This document shows, piece by piece, positions 8,465 through 15,960 of a stretch of 64,000 bases of DNA (the stretch's first letter is position 1; each line of letters opens with the position of its first letter). The notes under the pieces are model-generated. The model was not told the origin of the DNA and ran no database searches. It saw only the letters and a program-made list of their open reading frames with translations. Both the position numbers and the translations under genes were made by a program. This stretch comes from Ancylobacter sp. WKF20 (GTDB lineage: Bacteria; Pseudomonadota; Alphaproteobacteria; Rhizobiales; Xanthobacteraceae), in NCBI RefSeq assembly GCF_029760895.1, contig NZ_CP121679.1, forward strand, positions 2,418,001 through 2,482,000, read 5' to 3'.

Positions 8465-10857
8465 GCGAGAACCGCCTGCATTTTCATCTGGGACCGGTGG
8501 CGGGTTTCGTCGGCAGCGCGCGCCGCACGCGGGACGTATGGGCCGGGTCGTTCATCCTGTCCTGGCTCTCGGCCTCCGCGCTGCATGCGGCGCTGACACC
8601 TCTCCGCGGCGACACGGAGCGGGTCATCAGTCCATTTGGCGTCGATCAGGATCCGACCTTCCGCGCCATCTGCCTCAAGGAGGACCGCGCGAACGGCCGC
8701 AAGACGGGCGAGCCGACCATTCGTCCGTTCCTTGGGACTTTTCCCAATCAGTTCATCCTGTCCGCCGGTAGCCAGCACGCCAAGGCCGCGGCAGCCGCAA
8801 CCAAGTCCGTGCGCGACAACTGGAAGCAGCTGGGCGCGGCCGTGGCATCGTTCATCTTCGACGCAGAGATCGAAGGGTCGACCCTCGGCACCCTCTATCC
8901 TGACGCGCGAAATCTCTTCATGAGCCAGATCCACGTCGGCGACCTCACGCCCATGTGGGAAATTCTCACCGTCGTCGATCATAGCGAGGACAGATGGAGG
9001 AAGCTTCCCGACATCGGCAATCTGTCGCCCATGGCGTTGCGCAAGCTCAACCGCTGGTCCGCAGACACGGCAGCCCTGCCGCCTGAACAGACTGGCGCTC
9101 TCTGCACCATGCTGCCCGGCTGGCGCGAGATCTCCGCCATTGATGGCGGCGGCAGTCGTAAGGACGAGCGGCGCGAATTCTGGGCCAAAATGCGGGCTGC
9201 CCTGCTCGCCAGACGTTACCCGGGAGCCAAACTCACCTCCGATTGGGAATGCCTCGATCTTCGGCCGACAGAGCAACTCAGCGCCCCAGCGCTGGTCAAG
9301 CGGGTGTTCCCTCTGCTCCCCGAAGAGACACTGGTCAAAATCATCGGGTGGATGCCGCTGATCGAGGCCCCGGAACTTCCACCAAGCCTCAACGAGCCCA
9401 ATGCGGGCGCCCAGCTTCTGCAGTGGGCCAAGCATTTTTTCTTCGGGCGCATGAACGGTGGAGAGGACAGCCCCAGTGTGGCGGAGCCGAAGGGGACCAC
9501 GGCACCCTCGCCCAAGGCGTCGAGGCACCGGCAGATCATGCTGTGGCCGTCCACGAGCTATATGGCCGCCGCCCATTGGCTGGAGAAAGTGCAGCGGCAG
9601 GCACATGGCGAACGTGCCCGTAAGGGCCTTGCCGATGCGGTCGAAAAAGCGGCCTGGCCTCTGCGCGTCGCGGAGCGGACCCTGTTCGTCAAATGCACCA
9701 GCATCGAGAACCGTTCGGTTCTCGCGGATGTAGATGGGGCGTGCTTCTTTGACACAAGCGTTCAGCGGCTGATCCGGCAGGCAAATGAGCGGCCCGCTGG
9801 CAAAAAATCCGTCGCCACCATGGAGACGGTCGCGCAGTGCTTGCAGGCGATTTACGATCTCCCTCTCGATCCTGACGACGAGAACAGCCCCCGGATCGGA
9901 GCACCGGCCCCAATCTATGCCGTGATCCATGTGGATGGAGACCAGGTCGGCAAGACACTCGCGGAGTATCCACACTACCGGGCGGCCATCAGCGGCGCCC
10001 TTGCCGATTTCATCGGCGCGATGCGCGGCAGAAACAACGAGCTCGGCATTATTGCGGAATCAAATGGCGTGACGCTCTATGCGGCCGCGGACGAAATCAT
10101 CGCCATGTGCCCTCTTGAGGACGCCATCGATCTCGCGTTGAAAATCAACGATACCTTTGACGACAAGATGAAGGCGGCCTGCTCGCCGAGTAAGGCGGCA
10201 AAGAAGGAGAAGGTTCCCGACAAGCCTCCCACCCTTTCAGTCGCCATCACATTCGCGCATCGGCAGGTGCCGCTCACCTGGGTGCTGGAATCGGGCAAAC
10301 GGCTGCTCGATGATGTCGCCAAAAGAGAGATGGGCCGGGCGGCGCTTGCCATCGAAGTGCTCGACGCTGGCGGGCGGCGGCTGGACTGGGGGGCCAATTG
10401 GCAAAGCCCGAACGACCCGATCAAGGGCTTGAGTCGCCTTCTGTCCTTCGCTCTCGGACGTGCGCCCGCTATCGGCAGCAACCAGTTCATCCACGCCTTT
10501 GCGGAAACGTTAGCGCCGCTGCTGCTCGATGATCCCACTCTCGACTTCAGGGCGCGTCTGGAGGCAATGAGAGAGGAGCCGGAAGTACCGTCTCCATCAG
10601 AGCAGGTTTCTGTCGTAGCGCTCGCTTTGATCAGTCATCTATTCAAGGAGTTCTGCAAGGACGACGAAACCTTAAAGGATCTAACGCCTATGATCGCGGG
10701 GGATATACTGGCGATTTCAAGAGGATATTGGAAAGAGACGGAGAACGAGAAGTTCTGCAAGGACACACAGGGGCTTCTGTCCGGCAATGGCTTACGGTTG
10801 CTTCGGTTCATGGTCGAGAACTGGCGGGGCGATCCGCCGGTGGAGGTCAACCCGTGA
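8461..10857 (+). CDS. cmr2: Cas10/Cmr2, HD-less, with divergent palm motif AADE
   Basis: This 798-residue large subunit of the Cmr complex opens directly with the Cmr2 N-terminal domain (GPVAGFVGSARRTRDVWAGSF), so the HD nuclease domain found before it in many Cas10 proteins is absent. The cyclase palm is recognisable: first metal Asp in VDGDQVGK (residues 491-498), then TLSVAITFAHRQVPL and the helix with AKREMGRAALAIEVL. Where the catalytic GGDD should be, the sequence is Y540-AAADEII, giving A542-A543-D544-E545. One acidic residue is kept and the other is Glu, as in GGDEF cyclases, but both glycines are lost. Cyclic oligoadenylate synthesis is thus in doubt. It overlaps cmr1 and cmr3 by 4 bp. 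Confidence 0.9.
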   Translation: MSENRLHFHLGPVAGFVGSARRTRDVWAGSFILSWLSASALHAALTPLRGDTERVISPFGVDQDPTFRAICLKEDRANGRKTGEPTIRPFLGTFPNQFILSAGSQHAKAAAAATKSVRDNWKQLGAAVASFIFDAEIEGSTLGTLYPDARNLFMSQIHVGDLTPMWEILTVVDHSEDRWRKLPDIGNLSPMALRKLNRWSADTAALPPEQTGALCTMLPGWREISAIDGGGSRKDERREFWAKMRAALLARRYPGAKLTSDWECLDLRPTEQLSAPALVKRVFPLLPEETLVKIIGWMPLIEAPELPPSLNEPNAGAQLLQWAKHFFFGRMNGGEDSPSVAEPKGTTAPSPKASRHRQIMLWPSTSYMAAAHWLEKVQRQAHGERARKGLADAVEKAAWPLRVAERTLFVKCTSIENRSVLADVDGACFFDTSVQRLIRQANERPAGKKSVATMETVAQCLQAIYDLPLDPDDENSPRIGAPAPIYAVIHVDGDQVGKTLAEYPHYRAAISGALADFIGAMRGRNNELGIIAESNGVTLYAAADEIIAMCPLEDAIDLALKINDTFDDKMKAACSPSKAAKKEKVPDKPPTLSVAITFAHRQVPLTWVLESGKRLLDDVAKREMGRAALAIEVLDAGGRRLDWGANWQSPNDPIKGLSRLLSFALGRAPAIGSNQFIHAFAETLAPLLLDDPTLDFRARLEAMREEPEVPSPSEQVSVVALALISHLFKEFCKDDETLKDLTPMIAGDILAISRGYWKETENEKFCKDTQGLLSGNGLRLLRFMVENWRGDPPVEVNP

Positions 10858-12056
10858 CCGATCCATGCATTGTGGCCTTCGACGCCGTCGACACGCTCTG
10901 GTTCCGCGAGGGGCGAAGCTTTGAACAGACCGATGACGGGCTTGCAGATGCGCGCGCGGTCTTCCCGCCGTCGCCCACCAGCCTTGCCGGCGCGTTGGCG
11001 GCGGCGATCGGGCGCCCCTTGCTGCCGTCTCTGCGCATCAGCGGCCCGTTCTTGACGGACGGTTCGACGCTTTTCCTGCCGGCTCCATCCACGCTCTTCC
11101 GCAAGGAATCGAAGCGATCAACGTCCCCGGTAGCACGCGAGGACCTCGTCGTCATGCTTCCTCAAAAGGATTCGACGTGGCTCGGCGATGAGTGGCTGCC
11201 CTGCCCGGTACGGCTCCAACAGCCCGCCCGCGACGCTTCCAACAAGAAACATGAACCAGATCTCGAAGATCTCAGCGGAGCCTTCATCAGGGATACTGAA
11301 TTTTTTCAGCATATGGACGATATGCTCCTTCACGGGACGCGTTTCCTCCCTCTCGTCGGCCGAAGCAGCGTTGTGATACCCGAGCCGCGGATCGGCATTA
11401 AGCTTCAGGCGGAGCAACGCGCCGCAGAGCCAAGCATGCTCTATGCTGGACAGCATTTTCGACCGGCGCGCGTTGAACCTAAATTACTCTGCGTGGAACT
11501 TGCGGGCGCGGATCAGGCAACGTTGAGCGCCATAGATGGGGCCCTGGTGCCACTGGGTGGACGGGGAAGGATGTGCCGCCTTCGGGTTCTGCCTGACATC
11601 GCGCTCCATCGTTACCGAGAAACGACCCCGCCAGTGCGGTGGCGCACGGAACGCAAACGTTTTTACTTTAGGCTGACAGCTCTCTCGCCGGTTCCCGTGA
11701 GCGAGGACGGATCGAAACGTTTCGGTCTTGGCCTTCCCACCGGGAATACGGGCTGGTGTTCCGATTTGCAGGTTTGCACGGCTATCATGCCGTCCCGTCC
11801 GACCGTGATCGGACGCTGGGCCTTGGGGCCGGGCAGCTCGGGAACCAGCCATTCGAGCCTGCATTATGCGCACCCTGCCGGAACGACGTGGTTCGTCTCG
11901 CTGCCGGAAGCCGGCAAGTCGCAGGCTGATCTTGTTCGGGCTTTCAACGACGTTCGGTTCGCTCCGCCCCCTCTTGATGGCATCGGCTTCGGTCGCGTGG
12001 CGGCGGGTGAATGGCCGACGCATGAGGGCATACGCAAACGCATGAAGGCGAAATAG
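10854..12056 (+). CDS. cmr3: Type III-B CRISPR RAMP protein Cmr3
   Basis: I chose the GTG at 10854, which overlaps the cmr2 stop (GTGA), over an upstream in-frame ATG inside cmr2. The 400-residue product then starts as Cmr3 should: FDAVDTLWFREGRSF, followed by ARAVFPPSPTSLAGALAAAIG. Cmr3 binds the crRNA 5' tag beside Cas10 and joins it to the Cmr4 filament. A C-terminal stretch with HYAHPAGTTWFVSLPE and GIGFGRVAAGEW supplies the RAMP glycine-rich loop. It is followed after 3 bp by cmr4. Confidence in the family is high. Confidence 0.88.
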   Translation: MTDPCIVAFDAVDTLWFREGRSFEQTDDGLADARAVFPPSPTSLAGALAAAIGRPLLPSLRISGPFLTDGSTLFLPAPSTLFRKESKRSTSPVAREDLVVMLPQKDSTWLGDEWLPCPVRLQQPARDASNKKHEPDLEDLSGAFIRDTEFFQHMDDMLLHGTRFLPLVGRSSVVIPEPRIGIKLQAEQRAAEPSMLYAGQHFRPARVEPKLLCVELAGADQATLSAIDGALVPLGGRGRMCRLRVLPDIALHRYRETTPPVRWRTERKRFYFRLTALSPVPVSEDGSKRFGLGLPTGNTGWCSDLQVCTAIMPSRPTVIGRWALGPGSSGTSHSSLHYAHPAGTTWFVSLPEAGKSQADLVRAFNDVRFAPPPLDGIGFGRVAAGEWPTHEGIRKRMKAK

Positions 12057-12059
12057 GTC

Positions 12060-12986
12060 ATGACACGATCGCTTTGGTGGCTAAACGCCGAGACATCGAT
12101 CCATGTCGGATCCGCGTCCACGGCGTCGCTGATCGACCAGCCGGTAGCTCGGGAATCGACCACCGGCTATCCCTTCATTCCGGGGTCGGGCCTGAAGGGT
12201 GCCCTGCGCGATGCTTGGCGGTTCTCTCTCGTCAGCAAACCGGCTGCCGTCAATCTGAAGGAGGCCGACAGTCATCAGGACATCAAAGAATTTTTCGGCG
12301 TTGCCGAAGGCGCAGGAAGCATTCTCATCTCGGATGGGCGGCTCCTGCTCCTGCCCATGCGGTCGTTGAACCACGCCTTCGTCTGGACGACCTGCCCCTA
12401 CCTGATCAAGCGATACGCCCGCGACATGGAATTCTGCGGCCTATCGCTGGACAACCAATTTATTCCGCCACTCCAGCCGGCGGATCATGAGTGTTTCATC
12501 ACGCATGCCGACGACGAGAAGGAAAAGCTCAAGGACAACATCTGGATCGAGGATCACCGGCTGACCTGCCAGCGAAGCGATATACCCTGGAACAGTCTTG
12601 CCCCGCTCAGGGATGAATCCCAGGAGACGTATAGCGGCCCCCCCGTCGTCGTGGTCTCAGATCGTCTGTTCGGTCACTTCGCACGCAGCAGGCTCCCGGT
12701 TCGCATGCGCAACCAGCTCAACCCGGATAGCAAGACCGTGAAAACGGGACACCTCTGGTCCGAGGAGGCGCTGCCGCCCGAGACCGTCCTCTACACGATC
12801 CTGAGTGACCGCCTGCCCTCCGCAACGAACGCTGCGGGTGCCAGCGCTCTTTCGCGATTTGAAGTCGAGCTTGAAAAGATCAAGCATGTTCAGGTCGGTG
12901 CCAACGAGACCGTGGGTGAAGGCTGGCTGCGCGTGCAGCCGTGGCGCGAATTGTCGAACGGGGCTCAGAAGGCGCCCCAGTCATGA
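12060..12986 (+). CDS. cmr4: Type III-B CRISPR backbone RNase Cmr4
   Basis: This 308-residue RAMP protein forms the repeated backbone of the Cmr effector and cuts target RNA every six nucleotides. The N-terminus has the Cmr4 pattern HVGSASTASLIDQPVARE followed by GYPFIPGSGLKGALRDAW. The Asp at position 26, in the IDQP stretch, matches the known slicer residue, so target RNA cleavage should be intact even though Cas10 is degenerate. LFGVAEGAG-like and C-terminal VGANETVGEGW glycine-rich regions also fit. The stop overlaps the cmr5 ATG by 4 bp. Confidence 0.92.
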   Translation: MTRSLWWLNAETSIHVGSASTASLIDQPVARESTTGYPFIPGSGLKGALRDAWRFSLVSKPAAVNLKEADSHQDIKEFFGVAEGAGSILISDGRLLLLPMRSLNHAFVWTTCPYLIKRYARDMEFCGLSLDNQFIPPLQPADHECFITHADDEKEKLKDNIWIEDHRLTCQRSDIPWNSLAPLRDESQETYSGPPVVVVSDRLFGHFARSRLPVRMRNQLNPDSKTVKTGHLWSEEALPPETVLYTILSDRLPSATNAAGASALSRFEVELEKIKHVQVGANETVGEGWLRVQPWRELSNGAQKAPQS

Positions 12987-13396
12987 TGTCCCTGTCGAAC
13001 GATCACTACCGACTCCGGACCGTGGCGAGGACGATTGGCGCCTCCTGCACGCGCGACTTTGCCGGCGCTGTCGACAGCCTGGCGTCCGACTTCATGATCG
13101 TCGGCCTGCTGAAGGCACTGGTGATGGCCCCTCCCAGGGCGAGCGAGGTCGGGCCTCATCCCGCAACCATGCTGGCGGGCTGGCTGAGCCAGCAATTTCC
13201 ATCGAACGAGCGCAAGGGGGATAGCGTCATTGCCTGCGTCCAGTGGCTGCTTGCCGTGGATGACAACACCGAATGGCTGATGATCGAAGAAGAGGCAGCC
13301 GCTTATCTGGCTCAGCTCAAGATTTACGCAAAGGCTGCAAAGGAAAAAGAGCGCGAGGAAACGCCGGCGAAAGGGGCCGTCAATGACCGCGGATGA
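12983..13396 (+). CDS. cmr5: Type III-B CRISPR small subunit Cmr5
   Basis: I take the ATG at 12983, which overlaps the cmr4 stop, giving a 137-residue mostly helical protein of the size expected for Cmr5. Cmr5 forms the minor filament (belly) that holds the target strand. The sequence itself is weakly conserved; GLLKALVMAPPRAS, MLAGWLSQQFP and VIACVQWLLAVDDNTEWLMIEEEA are helix-rich segments typical of the family. The call rests on size, helical character and position between cmr4 and cmr6. The C-terminus is a charged tail. It overlaps cmr6 by 14 bp. Confidence 0.82.
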   Translation: MMSLSNDHYRLRTVARTIGASCTRDFAGAVDSLASDFMIVGLLKALVMAPPRASEVGPHPATMLAGWLSQQFPSNERKGDSVIACVQWLLAVDDNTEWLMIEEEAAAYLAQLKIYAKAAKEKEREETPAKGAVNDRG

Positions 13397-14342
13397 TGCT
13401 AAACGGGCGCTGGTAGAGGTTCTAAGCACAGACCCCGTTCTTTCCAAGGTCCAGGGGGCCGCACCTGCGAGCGGGGGGCATGCCGGGCTCTGGTGGGAGC
13501 GCTATGGCGGGGCCTTCGTCACGGAAAGAAGGAGCAAGGGAGTGAAAACAAGGAACCTGTCGGTTCCGCGTTCCAACTGGATCAAAGCGTTGGCCGACCG
13601 GGTCGGGAACGCCGACGCGATGATGAAGGCCCGGTTGACCCGGCATCATCAGCAGCGGGCCGCGTTGATCGGGCCGAAGGGCGTGCAGTTCACCGCGACG
13701 CTCAGGACCCCGCTCGTCATCGGCATGGGCCTGCCGCATCCGACCGAGAACGGATTGATGTTCCACCCCACCCTCGGTGTGCCTTACATACCCGGCTCGT
13801 CGCTGAAAGGCGCGGTTCAGGCCTTTGTCTATGAATGGCTGCTGCGCGGTGCCTATGATGTTGCGAAGGCGCTCGATGAGGATATTAAGCGCATCTTCGG
13901 GCAGCCCCACCGCCTCGAGGCGCATGAGAAGGCGCATGAGGAGAAGGCCACGAAGCGTGGGTCCGTTGTCTTCCTTGATGCCCTTCCCGTCAGTTGGCCG
14001 AGCATCGGCACGGAAATACTCAATCCGCACATCGGCAACTATCTGACGAGCGCCAATGAGCCGCTGACAGATGGCATTCATGTCACCCTGAAGCCCATCG
14101 CCTTCGCGAGCGTGGCGCCGGGGTGCACTTTCGCCTTTCTGCTGCGCCCCTCGCCCATGGCGCCCGTCTCGGCGGCGGAGGCAGAGGCCGATGTCGCCCT
14201 CGCGGCCGGCTGGCTGGCGGCAACACTCACCGATCTGGGGATTGGCGCCAAGACCAAATCAGGATTTGGCCGGTTCGCGGACATTCGCGAGATCGCTCAC
14301 GCGTCGAACGCGGGCACGACGTCGAAGGACACGACTTCATAG
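13383..14342 (+). CDS. cmr6: Type III-B CRISPR RAMP protein Cmr6
   Basis: This 319-residue RAMP protein ends the cmr operon and caps the filament next to Cmr1. It shows the family signature TPLVIGMGLPHPTENGLMFHPTLGVPYIPGSSLKGA (split here by reading) near residues 108-145, a RIFGQ helix, GSVVFLDALPV in the core, and the C-terminal glycine loop GIGAKTKSGFGRF. The first 100 residues are a helical extension. The 3' end overlaps the 3' end of the minus-strand membrane CARF gene by 46 bp, so the two transcripts are complementary there. Confidence 0.85.
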   Translation: MTADDAKRALVEVLSTDPVLSKVQGAAPASGGHAGLWWERYGGAFVTERRSKGVKTRNLSVPRSNWIKALADRVGNADAMMKARLTRHHQQRAALIGPKGVQFTATLRTPLVIGMGLPHPTENGLMFHPTLGVPYIPGSSLKGAVQAFVYEWLLRGAYDVAKALDEDIKRIFGQPHRLEAHEKAHEEKATKRGSVVFLDALPVSWPSIGTEILNPHIGNYLTSANEPLTDGIHVTLKPIAFASVAPGCTFAFLLRPSPMAPVSAAEAEADVALAAGWLAATLTDLGIGAKTKSGFGRFADIREIAHASNAGTTSKDTTS

Positions 14343-15322
14343 CCGCCCGGCCGCTGATCGTTATCCCGCACATAGACCATGATCACGTCCGGCTGCAGCG
14401 TCACCAGCCCGCTGGCGACAGCGTAAACGCGGGGGCCTCCGGTGATGTCGATCGCGATTCGCGGCCGCCGCTTGAGGGGGCCGCCCGGGGACTGCGAGGT
14501 GTCCTTCAGCAACGCGCCGATCTCTTCATTGACCTTATCCCGCAGGCGGTTCTCGATATATTCGATTTCGGAAGATTCCTCATCTCCGCTGATCGGAAAA
14601 TCCTCGATCTTTACATGATTCAAGCCACAATTACTTAGTATATGTTGGATAATATTATGAAATATCTCCGGTTGGTACTTTCTATTATTTGCTTCAAAGT
14701 GAGACGTTATTAATAGAACGACTTTCTTCAGTCGGCGGGACTCGGGTGGCGAAACGTCGATCTGCGCCTTCAGGCTTCGCCAGCTCTGCTGCCAGGAGAA
14801 ATCCTGCAGTTTGACGCTGGCGCCCGGTTCAGTGACAATTGAACCATGGCTGTGGCAAATCTTCGTAAGATCCCATGACTTATCTTTGTCACCGATTTCT
14901 TCAGGATTAATCTTTGATCCAGGCAGTTTTCCCGCCATAAACGCCTCGATAGTCCGAAGTTTTGCTTCAATATCCCCCTCCGCAGTGAGGCTATTCAGGG
15001 GCTTGGACACCGCCAGGAACAGAACATCAGCGGTGGGATCGTCGGTCTTCCGGCCCTGCGCGCTTTTCAACCCGGCGAGCGCCTGCACACCCTTGATGGT
15101 GAAATAGGTGAAGACGCCGGCAATCAGCGCGGTCACGAGGACGAGGCCGGCGCGTCCCCACCAGCGCGGGTCGCACCACGCGATGATGGCGCCGCTTTCC
15201 GTGAGGCTCGCGCCCTCCTTGACCCAATCGGAGAGCAACGTGCCCGACACCCCCGCCGAAAGGCCCGCGACGACCAGACAGAAGGCGGCCCGAGCCCGCT
15301 GCCCCCGGCTTGTTGACGCCAT
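14297..15322 (-). CDS. Two-helix membrane protein with C-terminal CARF-like domain
   Basis: From the ATG at 15322 (GGGGAG about 10 nt upstream) the product is 341 residues; an in-frame start 96 bp upstream is possible but less fitting. Two hydrophobic helices lie at about 12-31 and 57-76. A soluble domain begins near ADVLFLAVSKPLNSL and ends with the CARF-like motif IDITGGPRVYAVASGLVTL, close to the ligand-loop pattern of known CARF proteins. By analogy with the membrane CARF effector Cam1, it could open or perturb the membrane when cyclic oligoadenylate binds. The middle of the gene (about 14610-14720) is far more AT-rich than its neighbours, hinting at transfer. It converges on cmr6. CARF membership is inferred from motif and context. 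Confidence 0.7.
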   Translation of the reverse strand: MASTSRGQRARAAFCLVVAGLSAGVSGTLLSDWVKEGASLTESGAIIAWCDPRWWGRAGLVLVTALIAGVFTYFTIKGVQALAGLKSAQGRKTDDPTADVLFLAVSKPLNSLTAEGDIEAKLRTIEAFMAGKLPGSKINPEEIGDKDKSWDLTKICHSHGSIVTEPGASVKLQDFSWQQSWRSLKAQIDVSPPESRRLKKVVLLITSHFEANNRKYQPEIFHNIIQHILSNCGLNHVKIEDFPISGDEESSEIEYIENRLRDKVNEEIGALLKDTSQSPGGPLKRRPRIAIDITGGPRVYAVASGLVTLQPDVIMVYVRDNDQRPGGYEVVSFDVVPAFDA

Positions 15323-15551
15323 GCCCTGACACTCCCCTGCCCCGCCCTCATTATCGAGGTACCGTGCAGCGCGAGGCAAGGGCAATGCCAGTGGGGCGGC
15401 CGTATCTGACCCGCGCACGGGAAAGAACGTGCGCAGGCATCGTGAATCGATGGCGTGCCGTTTCTACGTCGGGCCGACGCTTCTGAACACCAGGACGCCC
15501 GGCGTCGCCTGAACTTGGAGAACCCTAAGTTTCGGTGCCCATCGACAAGAA

Positions 15552-15858
15552 GCTTCCAAGCAGTCGGGCGCGCTGAGGTGCGCCTAACTTAATTTCCGAC
15601 GCCAGCCAATGGAGGCCAGTTTCTAAGCGCTCGGGCGCGCTGAGGTGCGCCTAACAGGCTCATCGATGTGATGGAGTTTCCATGTTTCTAAGCGCTCGGG
15701 CGCGCTGAGGTGCGCCTAACCTCGTTTTGGAGGCATAGCGAGGAAGGAGATGTTTCTAAGCGCTCGGGCGCGCTGAGGTGCGCCTAACCCGCGGTATGGA
15801 GATAGATATGATGAACATTCAGTTTCTAAGCGCTCGGGCGCGCTGAGGTGCGCCTAAC
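15552..15858 (-). CRISPR. CRISPR array 2: five 37-bp repeats, four spacers
   Basis: Plus-strand repeat positions are 15552, 15619, 15684, 15752 and 15822 (each 37 bp). Read on the minus strand they start GTTAGGCGC, keep the stem GCGC(GCCCGA)GCGC and end in the same tag TTAGAAAC as array 1. The copy at 15552 is decayed, so the leader is at the right, next to RT-cas1, and transcription is leftwards. Spacers are 30, 28, 31 and 33 bp. On the target (plus) strand the spacer at 15789 holds GGAG, 6 nt, ATGATG. The one at 15656 holds GGAG, 5 nt, AT, with the repeat's first G completing ATG. The one at 15721 ends in a purine-rich GAGGAAGGAGAT. Confidence 0.98.
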
Positions 15859-15960
15859 TTAGCCTCTGGAAACCCCTCGTCAAGAGCGATTTTTGTCGGT
15901 AGCTTCCACATGGCACCTGCGTTTGACACTCATTTCTGAGTTATAGATCGACCCTGTGGA
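15859..15960 (-). promoter_or_regulatory. Leader of CRISPR array 2
   Basis: These 102 bp separate the first repeat of array 2 from the RT-cas1 gene and overlap its GTG start by 5 nt. Read on the minus strand they match the array 1 leader in length and in spaced blocks (TCCACAGGGT, GTGGAA, TTGAC, TCCAGA). The same segment must also carry the RT-cas1 promoter on the other strand: TATAGAT at 15942-15948 lies 7 nt before the GTG, which would make a nearly leaderless mRNA, but no well-spaced -35 is seen. Confidence 0.7.
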
